Assembly (NCBI RefSeq): GCF_964355755.1
Contig: NC_092674.1
Coordinates: 1,987,001-2,051,000 of the forward strand
Direction of reading: 5' to 3'
Length of the DNA: 64,000 nt
Source of the DNA: Antedon mediterranea
Lineage: Eukaryota > Echinodermata > Crinoidea > Comatulida > Antedonidae
Below, in pieces: positions 46,801 through 57,100 of this stretch. Both the position numbers and the translations under genes were made by a program. Under the pieces are notes generated by a model. That model made no database searches. It was not told the origin of the DNA and saw only the letters and a program-made list of their open reading frames with translations. The number at the start of each line of letters is the position of its first letter. Position 1 is the first letter of the stretch.

Positions 46801-47117
46801 TCAAAATGCACATACGCACTTAAATACACAGTTAAAATTGCTCATAACACAATCAACAAAGACTAGAACCAAGGTCATTGAACAATGAGTATGAAATGAT
46901 TTAGCCTCAGAATGATGGAGACGTAGGCCGCGGGGCAGAGAGACACACTGAGTGAGTAGCCTAGCATACGTAGCATCTACAAACTTAACTATAAAATGTT
47001 ATAATATAGTCACTTACAACATTGTACATATATCCATATGTTTTTCCACGAATGTACATATTTATTTGATTTCTTAATTTCTCCATCTTCGGTATTTTCA
47101 TGTTTCTTGTAATCCAT
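34844..47117 (-). CDS. AAAP/APC-like amino acid transporter, 571 aa, 19 exons
   Basis: Exons in transcript order: 47117-47018, 46669-46628, 46440-46367, 46013-45945, 44513-44423, 43702-43558, 42943-42839, 42266-42201, 41628-41502, 41178-41079, 39423-39365, 38519-38455, 37509-37375, 36987-36945, 36739-36625, 36147-36060, 35734-35665, 35375-35272 and 34961-34844. Phases agree at every junction (1716 nt). The first membrane segment has TIASILGTGILGLPVTAGE, the broken-helix G-T-G-L-P signature of amino acid/auxin permease transporters. A later segment reads VALGGVINILPILYSKVEP. About 11 hydrophobic segments are visible, with an acidic cytosolic loop (SEDDDDEKEDENGEQ) after the second. I do not recognise a named SLC; substrate is unknown. 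The exon 7 acceptor was chosen because the nearer alternative gives a stop. Confidence 0.85.
35087..35241. mobile_element. Palindromic MITE, family 3
   Basis: The arms AACTGGCACGAGTAACACTT and AAGTGTTACTCGTGCCAGTT are perfect complements, flanked by related GTCGCACACT and AGTGTGCGCC ends. Single copy in this window, in the last transporter intron. Confidence 0.75.
35400..35545 (-). mobile_element. 3' tail of a LINE
   Basis: On the minus strand the block ends in GACGAAATAAATGGTATG and an ATATG-type microsatellite tail, typical of non-LTR element 3' ends. No coding part remains. Confidence 0.4.
35882..35935 (-). mobile_element. tRNA-derived SINE fragment
   Basis: Minus strand: GTGGTGCTTGCCTTGTAAAC and GTGGGTTCAAATCCTGTC form tRNA-like box A / box B remnants. 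Confidence 0.45.
36225..36640. repeat. 27-bp tandem repeat copying the exon 15 donor of the transporter
   Basis: About 15 units built on TTTGCATACATACACATGTG. Read on the gene's strand each unit is ACACATGT/GTATGTATGC, the same sequence as the real exon 15 end and donor (exon ends 36625). The array therefore starts inside the exon and fills most of intron 15. Confidence 0.9.
37119..37352. mobile_element. Family-1 MITE interrupted by about 100 bp
   Basis: GTCTGTCTACACTATCAAA and GTTTGATAGTGTAGACAGAG are the ends. An unrelated block (GGATGGATTGAAGGAGGG...) splits the interior. Confidence 0.65.
37840..38425 (+). mobile_element. 3' end of a non-LTR retrotransposon
   Basis: A short open frame (RKFATDCITSNKFKDWFIRN ... 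LLNERYSRF) is followed by a 3' UTR ending in AATAAAATGAAATGAAATG, a pentanucleotide tail typical of CR1/L2-type LINEs. It lies in transporter intron 12, antisense to the gene. Confidence 0.5.
38577..39364. repeat. 57-bp tandem array filling transporter intron 11 with repeated splice sites
   Basis: About 14 near-identical 57-bp units. On the gene's strand each contains TTTCCCCCTCACCCAG, then 23 nt (GAGTATAAATAGATCCATAA then CAG), then GTAAGC. That is a good acceptor, a 23-nt segment and a good donor in every unit. The array starts at the real donor of exon 11 (GAACAG/GTAAGTT). Plus-strand ORFs of 271 and 297 codons here exist only because 57 is divisible by three. Confidence 0.92.
39487..39722. 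repeat. 21-bp minisatellite grown from a family-1 MITE
   Basis: Eleven or so copies of GTCAAATATGGTAGTGTAAT plus one base. The word is the AAATATGGTAGTGATATG segment of the MITE interior, and the array ends in the MITE's GGGCACATCACATTGTCACA. Confidence 0.88.
39950..40088. mobile_element. Family-1 hairpin MITE
   Basis: GCCTTGTTTACACTATCAAA to TTTGATAGTGTAGACAGCTT, in transporter intron 10. Confidence 0.7.
40312..40453. mobile_element. Family-1 hairpin MITE, left end missing
   Basis: It starts at GTCAAACTTTATGACAATG and ends GTTTGATAGTGTAGAGAGAG. It is more similar to the copy at 39950 than to the others, so the pair may share a recent origin. Confidence 0.65.
40509..41064. mobile_element. 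548-bp non-autonomous TTAA transposon
   Basis: TTAA at 40509-40512 and 41061-41064 frames inverted ends AGATGTATTGTCCCTT and AAAGGGACAATACATCT. No coding sequence. The end begins AGAT like that of the ZBB cassette, and the target is again TTAA. The right end lies about 15 bp from the donor of transporter exon 10. Confidence 0.82.
41281..41430. mobile_element. Palindromic MITE, family 2
   Basis: GCTTAGTTTCCACTAGAGA pairs with TCATAGTGGGAACAAAGA, with the GACCAATCACAAGCGATGG block inside. Confidence 0.7.
43016..43170. mobile_element. Family-1 hairpin MITE
   Basis: AGCTCTGTCTACACTATC at the left, preceded by TTA; GTTTGACAGTGTAGACTTTT at the right. Confidence 0.7.
43960..44182. repeat. Degenerate repeats of a GTGTCCCCTTAATAGAGG word
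   Basis: Variants of AGGTGTCCCTTGAATAG recur about seven times before a family-2 MITE, in transporter intron 5. Confidence 0.6.
44183..44343. mobile_element. Palindromic MITE, family 2
   Basis: AGCTTGGTTCCCACTGCAG to TTCCTAGTGAGAACCAATC, with the GATTGGTCAACTCACTTGCG block. Confidence 0.72.
44597..45930 (+). pseudogene. Broken non-LTR (Jockey/CR1-type) reverse transcriptase
   Basis: RT blocks appear in order but in different frames: QHGFRPGRSCNTALLEAI and FLDFKKAFDSVPH in one, then GIPQGSVLGPLLFNLYINDL and FADDTKIF (catalytic DD) in another after a frameshift near 44825. A stop follows at 45163-45165, then the thumb-like tail (LGVVIDDKLTFESHV, LYKSIVRVRPSMEYCSTVW). The 5' endonuclease region is missing. 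The 3' end is near 45930 with ATCAAGGTAA repeated. It lies in transporter intron 4, antisense to the gene. Confidence 0.85.
46005..46170. repeat. About 55-bp tandem repeat copying the exon 4 acceptor of the transporter
   Basis: Three to four units with CAGCCTAGGGAGCAAGAAAA and AAGAAGAAAGACCAA. On the gene's strand each carries CTCCCTAG/GCT, the real exon 4 acceptor at 46014-46015, so the acceptor has been copied upstream. Confidence 0.75.
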
Positions 47118-47714
47118 ATTTAATTTTAACAATAAAACGTCGTGATTTTATTTTTTTTTTCTCGTGTTGTTATAGCGCCACCTATCCTATCATTCATCAC
47201 TAGATTTTGCAAATCCAGGGGTGGGTGGCGCAGAATCCATGCACGTTTGGTTCCTGAGGAACACCGGTTTTTCTGTTTGCAAGAAGTACAATAATTTGTT
47301 TTTTGCTAAGTCAAAAAGGTGTGATTTTTTAGTGCGGGTACTTTTCATGAACCTCTCCGTGCTAAGCTAATTTAAGATAATATTGTACTAGGCCTAGCCT
47401 AATATCTAATAGTAATACTAAGTCTAACTCTAAGCTAAGTACTAACTAGGCCTAGGCCTAGCCCTAGCTAGGCCTAGAGGCTAGGGCTAGCCTATAGGCC
47501 TGCTGGAGTAAGTAGCATCTATCATAATTCTATCTAGCTAGGCATAAATAGGCTTTGTCAAGCTAGCTAGAGGGATCCATCATAGGGCCTATAAATATGA
47601 CCTAACTAGCTCACTACCTACTACAAGGTAGGCCTAGCCCTATTATTAAGCTAGACTTGCCTAGTAGTAGTAGTAGTACTTGGCCTAGGGTAGTAGATGA
47701 TGATTTTTTTTTCA
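47118..47714. promoter_or_regulatory. Putative bidirectional promoter of the transporter (-) and ESD (+)
   Basis: Only 608 bp separate the two ATGs. The region includes a TAGGCCTAGGCC-rich run (47390-47490). The ESD start exon begins at a splice acceptor (47714), so a non-coding ESD exon must lie in this interval or on top of the transporter's 5' end. Confidence 0.4.
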
Positions 47715-47725
47715 GCTACTCAGCC

Positions 47726-50623
47726 ATGACTAACTTAGAAGAAAAAAGCAAGTCCAAGAGCTTCAACGGTTGGCAAAAGGTGTACACTCATGACAGGTGG
47801 GTGCATTTCAAATTAAATGTTCAAAAACACTGTCTATCGTGTGTCCATTTACTATTATATTACAGAAGCATATGCATTGCAACTTATTACTATATATAAT
47901 TAGTTTATTTTTATAATTCAATACTTCATAATAATATACTAACTATATAGAATGGCTCTAATAATAATAAAATCTGTTGATTTTACACCTTGTTTTATAA
48001 TTATTTTTTTCAGTTCTGAAGTTAAGTGTAAGATGACATTTGGCGTCTACCTGCCACCCAAAGCTGAAACAGAAAAGTGCCCTGTTATCTACTGGCTCTC
48101 AGGTAAATCAATTACAATACTAGATCAATTACAATACTAAAACAATTAAAATACTAAATCAATTACAATACTAGATCAATTACAATACTAGATCAATTAC
48201 AATACTAGATCAATTGCAATACTAGATCAATTGCAATACTAGATCAATTGCACTAGATCAATTACAATACTAAATCAATTACAATACTAAATCAATTACA
48301 ATACTAAATCAATTACAATACTAAATCAATTACAATACTAAATCAATTACAATACTAAATCAATTACAATGCTAGATCAATTACAATACTAAATCAATTA
48401 CAATACTAAATCAATTACAATACTAAATCAATTACAATACTAGATCAATTACAATACTAGATCAATTACAATACTAGATCAATTACAATACTAGATCAAT
48501 TACAATACTAGATCAATTACAATACTAGATCAATTACAATACTAGATCAATTACAATACTAGATCAATTACAATACTAGATCAATTTTATTGTACTGTAA
48601 AATACTGATAATGTAATGAAACATTTTTATTGATTTTTATCCTAAAAAAATAAATATTGTGTACTGTATGTTGAAGAAAAAGATCCTTTTCTATGTGTTA
48701 TATAGAACAAATCAATTTGATTAAAAAAAATAATATTGACATACTTGAATAATCCTTCTCTTCTTATTTCTTTGTTTTAGGTCTTACGTGTACAGAGCAG
48801 AATTTTGTTGGCAAAGGTGGTGCTCAACAGTATGCCTCGGAACATGGAGTAATCATTGTTAATCCCGACACAAGTCCTCGTAAGTAAACGACCAAAACAA
48901 GCAATCGGTGTATTAAATTCTTTCTACACTATCAAACTTTATGTGATGTGCCCATATATGGACATGAGGATGTCATATCACTACCATATTTAGGCACATC
49001 ACATAAAGTTTGATAGTGTAGACAGAGCTTTAGTGAAATGTTAATTTTGATTGTTACAATTTTACAAAGGTGGTTGCAACATTGAGGGTGAAGATGATTC
49101 ATATGATTTTGGTTCAGGCGCTGGATTCTATGTGGATGCAACAGAGGATAAATGGAAGACCAACTATCGAATGTATTCCTATGTCACCAAAGAGGTTTGT
49201 AGCTTCTCCACAATTTGAGTAATTTCATCTCGAGATGATTTGATGCATTATTGCTGGAATCATTATTACCTTAAAATAACTTTCTTTTTCAGCTGCCGGA
49301 AATTATTAATAGTAACTTTCCAGTGGATCCAGAAAAAGCTTCCATCTTTGGGCATAGGTAACGCATAATTAATATTTATCTCCTCCAGAAATTTAAAACA
49401 AAGGTCTGCTGTTATCTTGTACAACAACTGTACATGAACATATTTTAGTAACAGTAAAGAATTTGATATAATTTATAAATATTGAATTTACTTTGTAGTA
49501 TGGGAGGCCACGGTGCGCTGATTTGTGCCTTAAAGAATCCAGGCATGTACAAGGTAAGTTTTACCAAACACAATTTTCTAAAGCTCTGTCTACACACTAT
49601 CAAACTTTATGTGACAACAACATTTTTCCCATATATGGACATGATGATGTCATATCACTACCATATTAGGGCACATCATACTTTTTTGTCAAACTAGTTT
49701 GATAGTGTAAACAGAGCTTTAGGGAAAAAAAACAAAAATGTGTAATAAATAGTATAATTTGGTTTAGTTATATATATATATTATATATTAAAATCCATTT
49801 TGTATTTCAGTCCGTATCAGCTTATGCACCAATATGTAACCCTATGCAGTGTCCCTGGGGTAAAAAAGCTTTCACTGGCTATCTTGGACCGAAGCAAGAA
49901 GCATGGAAAGTAAGTAGATTTCAACATTTTTATATTCAAATGAAGTGCCCAAATATGGTAGTGATGTGACATCATCATGTGTATATATAGACACATCACT
50001 TTTTTTTTGGTCACATAAAGTTTGTTAGTGTAGACAGGGATTTATAAAATGTTTTGAGGTTCAAATTAATTTGCAATTTTCTAGGAATACGATGCGTGCG
50101 AGCTTGTAAAGGTCTACAATGGTCCTCCTCTTGATATTTACATTGACCAAGGAAAGTCGGATAACTTCTTGAAGGAATCGCAGCTGCTGCCCGACAACTT
50201 TGTGGCAGCATGTACTGAAAGTAAAATGCCAGTGCAGCTTAATATGCAAGAGGTAAGACTTGGTAGTAAAGAACCAAACATCTTACAGTATTCAGGAATT
50301 GATATTGTTTTGTGTACTGAAATAGCCTTGTTAAAAACACTATGTTAAGTGATAAGTTTTCCGTTTTCAAGTTATTTTTATTATTACGGAATATGTAGAA
50401 TATTAATCAAAAACTACTGGAAAAATGACAATTTAAAAGGATACAAATAAAAATAGGCAAATATCAAAATGATTAAAGTAAAACAGCCAGAAAGAAATTG
50501 TAAATTATATATGCCAACATTATAATTTGTACTTTTTTTTTCTAGGATTATGATCACAGTTACTTCTTCATCTCAACTTTCATGAAAAATCACATCAAAC
50601 ATCATGCAAAGTATTTGAAGTGA
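47726..50623 (+). CDS. ESD: Esterase D / S-formylglutathione hydrolase (285 aa, 9 exons)
   Basis: Exons: 47726-47796, 48015-48102, 48781-48889, 49070-49194, 49293-49357, 49499-49553, 49811-49909, 50085-50252 and 50546-50623; 858 nt in one frame (human ESD is 282 aa). The enzyme hydrolyses S-formylglutathione in formaldehyde detoxification (EC 3.1.2.12) in the cytosol. The alpha/beta-hydrolase triad is visible: Ser153 in GHSMGG (split by an intron), Asp230 in DQGKSDNFL and His264 in [27 protein letters not shown] and LTCTEQNF are family blocks. The acceptor CAG/CTACTCAGCC lies 11 bp before the ATG. Introns 3, 6 and 7 each contain a family-1 MITE. Confidence 0.97.
48103..48590. repeat. 17-bp minisatellite starting at the ESD exon 2 donor, about 28 copies
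   Basis: The unit AATCAATTACAATACTA (with GATC variants) begins two bases after the GT of the donor (CTCAG/GTAAATCAATTAC) and runs to 48590. Blocks of AAATC and AGATC variants alternate, which shows segmental duplication inside the array. Confidence 0.92.
48915..49032. mobile_element. Family-1 hairpin MITE, short version
   Basis: TTCTTTCTACACTATCAAAC to GTTTGATAGTGTAGACAGAG in ESD intron 3; 118 bp instead of about 145. Confidence 0.7.
49580..49721. mobile_element. Family-1 hairpin MITE
   Basis: AAGCTCTGTCTACACACTAT to GATAGTGTAAACAGAGCTTT, 27 bp after the ESD exon 6 donor. Confidence 0.78.
49940..50042. mobile_element. Family-1 MITE, 5'-truncated
   Basis: It starts within the interior (AAGTGCCCAAATATGGTAG) and ends GTTTGTTAGTGTAGACAGGG, in ESD intron 7. 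Confidence 0.65.
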
Positions 50624-51121
50624 GGTCAAAGGGCATCTGAAGCACTTGCAGCTTATTAGCTAAATACTGGATATCTATTTCCCTTCTATATAGGCATCTC
50701 AAACACTTTATTTGTACAATACAGAAAATGCAAGCTTAAATCATGATTTACTTACTGGACAATATCAAGGATATAGTCATTTCACAATTTTAAATTATTC
50801 TTATAAACTGCAAATATATTTTATATGTGTGTTTTTAAATCGTTTAAATCAGCTCTACTGTGCATGATGAATGAATGAAAAACCGTTTGTGATTATAAAT
50901 CATTAAATGATACTGAAATATTTTATGTGTACTTTTGATTTCCTTTATTTCATTTAACATATCTTGGTACAGTATAAAAAAAAAAATAAATAAAAAATGG
51001 TTTCACTTTAGATGACACATAAACCAATGTAGACGATCATTTAATGAACATATTGATGAAGATACCGATGATCGTAGACAATCATACTGCTGACCACACT
51101 GTCTGACCTTGCAAAAATTAT
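50624..51121. terminator. Convergent 3' UTRs of ESD and ICE1
   Basis: Tail-to-tail interval of 498 bp. No exon seen. ESD's poly(A) site probably lies before about 50930, where runs such as ATCATTAAATGA occur; no perfect AATAAA was singled out. Confidence 0.4.
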
Positions 51122-54100
51122 TTAAGTTGAATCTCCGGACAAAATTGAGATAGCCTTGTGTACAGCATCAGGTAAGGAACATTGTGAATGGGATAACCAA
51201 ATACCAATCACCTTGCGGGCCAACTTTGGGTTACATGGAGATAAACCAATCACAGTTTTCACAGCAAACATCTGAATATTCCATGAAACTAAAAAAAAAA
51301 CAAAACATACTATTAATCAAACATGTGAACAATGTTACATTGCATATCATAGTTTATAGTATAAATCAAATAATGTCTCCCTTGTCTAAAAATATCTAAA
51401 ATCTAGCTTAAAACAAGCGTATGAATGTAAAATACAACAATATTTACCAGATTGTGTGATGTTTGATTGTAGTAATAATCCTATTTTGGTGAGCAACTCA
51501 GAATCCAGTGTATCTAGTATACCAATGGCAGACAGCTCTCCTATTTCAATGAGAAAAAAACAAAAATTAATAAATGTTGACCAACAATAATACAAGCAAA
51601 CAAATACAGAAAACTTTGAGACCCCAAAGAGGATACTTTCCCAATATATATTTAAGACTATGGCTAAAACATGGTCCCACTTAGACTCATTACTCAAAGT
51701 GGTCCGATGAATGCCTTCATCCGAACGCATCTCAAATGGTGGCTGGTAGAAGGCAGGTTGACTGTGGGAATGCCAATTCAAAAATCATTGCCGGGCGTCC
51801 GTATAGAGACAGACGCATCCAAGACAGGCTGGGGCGTTGCTCCAAGGCACTCCGCGCCTCCGGCCTTTGGACGGTCGAGGAGGCGCGCTCCCACATCAAC
51901 CTCCTAGAACTCTGTGCAGTCGAAAGGGTCTTCGACCTCACGTGGCTGGTCGTCACATCCATTCCGACAACTCATCAGGGGTAGCATATATAAATCGACG
52001 TTATGCTTTCACCTGTGGACTCTGATGTTGTGGTGCGTAGACAACAACATCACACTCTTGCTGCCCACAATGCGGGCAGCCTCAACATTGTTGCGGACGC
52101 TCTGTCCTGACAAACACGGAATGGCGCCTTCTACCCAGCATTGCCACACTGATATTCGACCACTTCGGGCGGCCTCATATAGAAATGTTTGCGACGTCAG
52201 ACAACACACAGCTCCCGACCTTCTCCACAAGGTTTCGGGATGCACGTGCGTGGGCGGTGGATGCCCTATCCATACCGTGGGACGGACTATGGGTTTATGC
52301 GTTTCCACCGATCTCACTAATACCAACTGTTCTGACACACATTCAGCGCCATCCTTGCCGGGTCCTTCTGATCGCGCCGGGTTGGACTCGACAAGTGTGG
52401 TATCCACTGCTTCTCGACCGGCTCTACGATCATCCCCTGCGTCTTCCAGTTCGAGAGGATCTGCTGACGCAGGGCCGAGCTCTGTTCTCACTACAGAACC
52501 TACAATCCCTGCGCCTAACTGTATGGCCATTTTCAGGGATCAGCTCCGAGACTCAGGCATTCCAGATGGCCCTGCCGCCCTTGCGGTGAAATCTCGTCGG
52601 GAATTTACTCTTACCGTCTACAATAGCCGACTAAAACACTTCTTTACATGGTGCAGGCGACAACAGGTAGAGCCGGGGTCGATCACCCTCGGACAAGTTT
52701 GCGCCTTCCTGCATTACCTGTACGAGTCAGGTCTTCAGGTCCGCACCATTTCGGGCTATAGATCCGCCATTGGCGCGATCACGCCAACACTTAAAGACGG
52801 TTCCTCTATATCGTCATCTCCCGTTATCACTCAACTGATACGGGGAATGTTCAGAGAACGACCTCCAGTCAAGGTCTTGATTCCTCGATGGGATGTTAAC
52901 GTCGTCCTAGCCGCACTTACACGCCCGCCATTTGAGCCTATGAGTAAGGCTACTCTGTATAATGTCTCGCTGAAAACGGCGTTCTTGCTCGCTTTAGCAT
53001 CATGCAAACGCCGAGGCGAGTTGCACGCTCTCTCCTTGGAACCAGGTCATGTTAGGTTTGAGCGGGCCGGCGTGAGGCTAGTGTTTAGGAAAGATTTCCT
53101 TGCCAAGACACAGACGTTAAGATTTTCGCCGCCTGCTGTGTTCGTTCCCACCATCACATCTTTTTCAGCGGCAGACGGAGATAAACTTTGGTGCCCAGTC
53201 AGGGCTCTTAAGTGGTATATCCACCACACTAAGACGATTAGAGACGGAGTGTCTCACCTCTTCGTCGCCTCTGTTCCTCCATACCGCGCGGCCGCTAAGG
53301 CAACAATAGCGAGATGGGTCGTTGCAACTATTCAAGACGCGTACACTTCTTCAGACACACCGCCACCGGCACATATGCACCAAGTGCGCGCGGTTTCCAC
53401 TTCGTGGGCGTTGTTCTCGGGCGTCCCTGTAGCTGACATCATGGAAGCGGCGTGGTGGCGAACACAGTCGACATTCACCTCACACTACCTGTCGGACATC
53501 TCCGCTAACGTGGCACCAGTGGCAACGGCGATACTAAAGCCTCGACTATAGGTATGTATAAGTCAATTTTCTAACTTGTCACCCGCCGCCGACTAGATTC
53601 CTAGTCCGGTGCTACACTGGCTATTGTCGGGTTTATCCAGGTAAGCAGGCACGTAATAGACTACACAAACCAGAAATGGTGTTGGTAGTCTATAAGTGCT
53701 GCTTACCTGGATAAACACCCGCCCGCCGTCCCCTCAGACAAGAGGTCTTGAGAAATGATGACGGTAACACGTGGGGGTGGTCCCACGAGAGGGCGCTGGA
53801 GCGGAATGTACCATTCTTTATGATGTGAATTCGGGTAGAATTCTTCTTTTCGTATTTGTTTCGCACTTCGTGGAAAAGGGCCACAAAACCACATTCTTCA
53901 ATCTTCCCTTTCAAATGGTATATATTTTAACTTACCTATAATTTGCAATGCAGCACAGATTAGACCCTCCTTACTGTCATCTGACTCTTTTAGATTTAAT
54001 TTCCAGTGTTCTATCATAGGCCACAGGTTCTGCTCAATAAGTTGGTTTTTATTCCAATCCCAGCTGAGCTGACAAGCAACCAGTTCTATTGCTTTCACTA

Positions 54101-57100
54101 GATCATAGGTTGTCGGAGATAAGATACTGTCTCCCTCTGTCAAAAGAAAGGAAATCTGGTATATTAACATTTGGTATATTGGTTGAGGTTCAAAAGGATG
54201 CATTTGCAAGCCTTGGAAGTTGTTTGGAAAAGATTTTGTTTTGTTTTCAAACGTCAGCTTAAGTTCTATAGTTTTCTGCAGTGTATGTCTTCACTAGCAA
54301 TCTTTGGAAAACTTTTCTTGAAAACTTGGAGCTTGTTCAAATTAGCAAATAAAAAAGTTTGGCAATGTAGAATAGGCTAGGGGAAAATTATTGTACATGG
54401 TTGTAAATAATGCTCTTATAATGGGTGATTCCTCTGTACCATGCAGAGAGTGTTAAAGAGTTGCTATCCAATCAAATTTGAACAATACCATGAAAGCCCC
54501 AGTGGTCTAATGGTTAGGACATTAATACATTTTCAAGATATCACCAGGCTTGTTGATTAATAATAATAATAATATCAAACATTTATAAAGCGCTCATTAC
54601 CGGAGTCTTACAGCGCAACATGAAAAGATTAACTATTTAAATAGGTGAGTTTTCAGGAGTGATTTGAATTGTATATATACTGAATACTGAATACTGAAAT
54701 GCTTTATTCCATCATCATCATAAAATAACAACAGAAATTCTTCTTGAAGATTGACAATTATTAGTAAAATAATAAATAGATATACAATATAATATATTAT
54801 GTACACACACATAATTGCACAAAAAAATATAATTTATAAAACACGGAGTTATATATATAACTGCTTACCTGTATTGGTGAAGACTCCGCAAGTTTTATCA
54901 TTCATCAGCTTGGATACCAGATCCATACACACTTTACTTAGACACGGAATACTAACTACCTGCCAATCATAGAGCACCTTAAAACAGTTTTGAAGGACAA
55001 TGGCGCTGTACTGACCCTGCTCAATCTGCCGTTGAAGTTGATGTAACACAATGCTCTTGATAGTAGCATCAACAGGTGATGAAGAATCCTTCTACAAAAC
55101 AAAACAAACTTCAATTAACTCTTCTAAATAATTTGTGTCCAGTATTGTGAGAGTTGGCTGTAATAATATAAAGCTCTGTCTACACTATCAAACTAGCTTG
55201 ACAAAAAAAGTGTGATGTGCCCAAATATGGTAGCGATATGACATCATCAAGTCTATTATGGGCACATCACACAGACAGAGCTTTAGTCAATGGAAATGGA
55301 AACAATGTATATTTGTATAACTCACCTTTAAGATGGCAGGCCACACTGAGACAATAGACAAGACAATCTGAGGTACATTATCCAATTTCTCATTGATGAT
55401 GTCATACAATAGAATTCTCACATGATCTTCATATTCCACTCCTGAAGCAAATAAATAAAGTAGTCATTAATTAAGTTATAGTAATTACAGTATAACGTTG
55501 TGAGGTAATTTCCCGCATTATCGCAATCAAAAACGGTACTGGGTTTAGTCTAGCGTTCCTGCTCCCAAAAGTCATCCATTCATAGAAGCAATGATGAAGA
55601 AAGTCTATCCATGGTGACTAATAGAGTGGTCCTGGGACATGACTATACTTCGGCTTTAGTTGATAGAAGACTAAATTGTTTGTTGGAGATGTTTAACTAC
55701 AGTGTATATTGTTTTTGTATAAATTATATTAGATTCAATTGTTTTGTGTTGAAATAGTTAAATCATTATTAGTTTTTTATACATATTTAAATATATAGTG
55801 TCATTTAGTAAATAAAAAGTAGACGCATACCTTTAGAACAACAGAGGGCAGTGTACCAGCGACAGAGTGTCATTGCAACCACTATTTTATCTTTATTTAC
55901 CTCCAGGTCTTTCAGAGAAAATATGGCTCGTTTCAAATCATCAAGAACTATTCCATTCAAATTAATATTCTGTAAAGAAAATGGAAGTTTTATATGTTTG
56001 AATAAAATATTTATAATATGTGTCATTTTTAATATTCCCATTTCTAATTTTAATATTATGAGGTAATTTCCCGATTGATCGTAATCAAAACGGTACTGGG
56101 TATGGTCTACTAGCTTTTCTGCTCCCAACTCGTCATCCATTCATAGAATAGAAGCCTTGATGAAGTAAGCCTACCTGGTGGTAACCATAGAAACGGTTCC
56201 GAGATAACGACTATACTTCGGCTTTAGTCGATAGAAGATTGAAAAATTGGTTAGAGAGAGTATGTATACGGTGTAGAACCCTAATATAGGAGTGTTCCCT
56301 GTAGGTTTGGCCATAGTGTTATATGTTATTACACGTATGTTATGAAATGCTTTCAACGTTTAGTTCTAAAACTTGAGTTTTGTTTCCTGGTTCAGATCTA
56401 AAGTGCTTCGTTAAGTATGCATCACGTATCATTAGAATTGAGCAGAATCTATTGAATCTGTTTTTGAAAATCGATTAATTAAGAAAACACATTCTATATT
56501 GCAAGATTCTACTCATCCCATGCATAATGTATTTGAGGTGTTACGTAGTGGTAGGAGTAGGTAAAAGTGGTACTATAATATTAACCTTGTTGTCCATGAC
56601 AGACTTAATCAGCATTTCTTCATGTGGTGTAATCAGCAATTTTGTTGATTTATTGTTTTTCTCACTCATTGACTTCAACACTGGTAAAAGGTTTACATCA
56701 TTTAACACCAGAAACTGAAAAGAAAAACACAATTGGGTTTGTTTTATTACACCACAGGTGTGAAATATAATACAAAAAAGAAAAAAAATATTTGTCCAAA
56801 ACTTGGGTGAAATTGGTTCTTTTTGATAACAACAACTTTCTACATAGTAGTACTATATCAAGAAGCTGACCTTTAAGTTTGCACAAGTATTGTGTACACA
56901 TAGTACTTACCGAGATAAGTCGCATAACTGCCTGTGAGGCTGTTACATCGCTGGTTACGTTTGATATTTGAGAAACCAGAAATTCCAGACGATCTTCAAC
57001 ATTCAATGCAAGTGTTCTTTCAGCATTAATTTGATAATTTAACCTCTGTTAGGAAAAAAGCAAATTTGGGAAATTAATTTAATAATAATAATAATAATCG

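Noticed and set aside
48103-48590. CRISPR-like regular array
   Set aside because: Units are contiguous 17-mers without spacers, in a eukaryotic intron.
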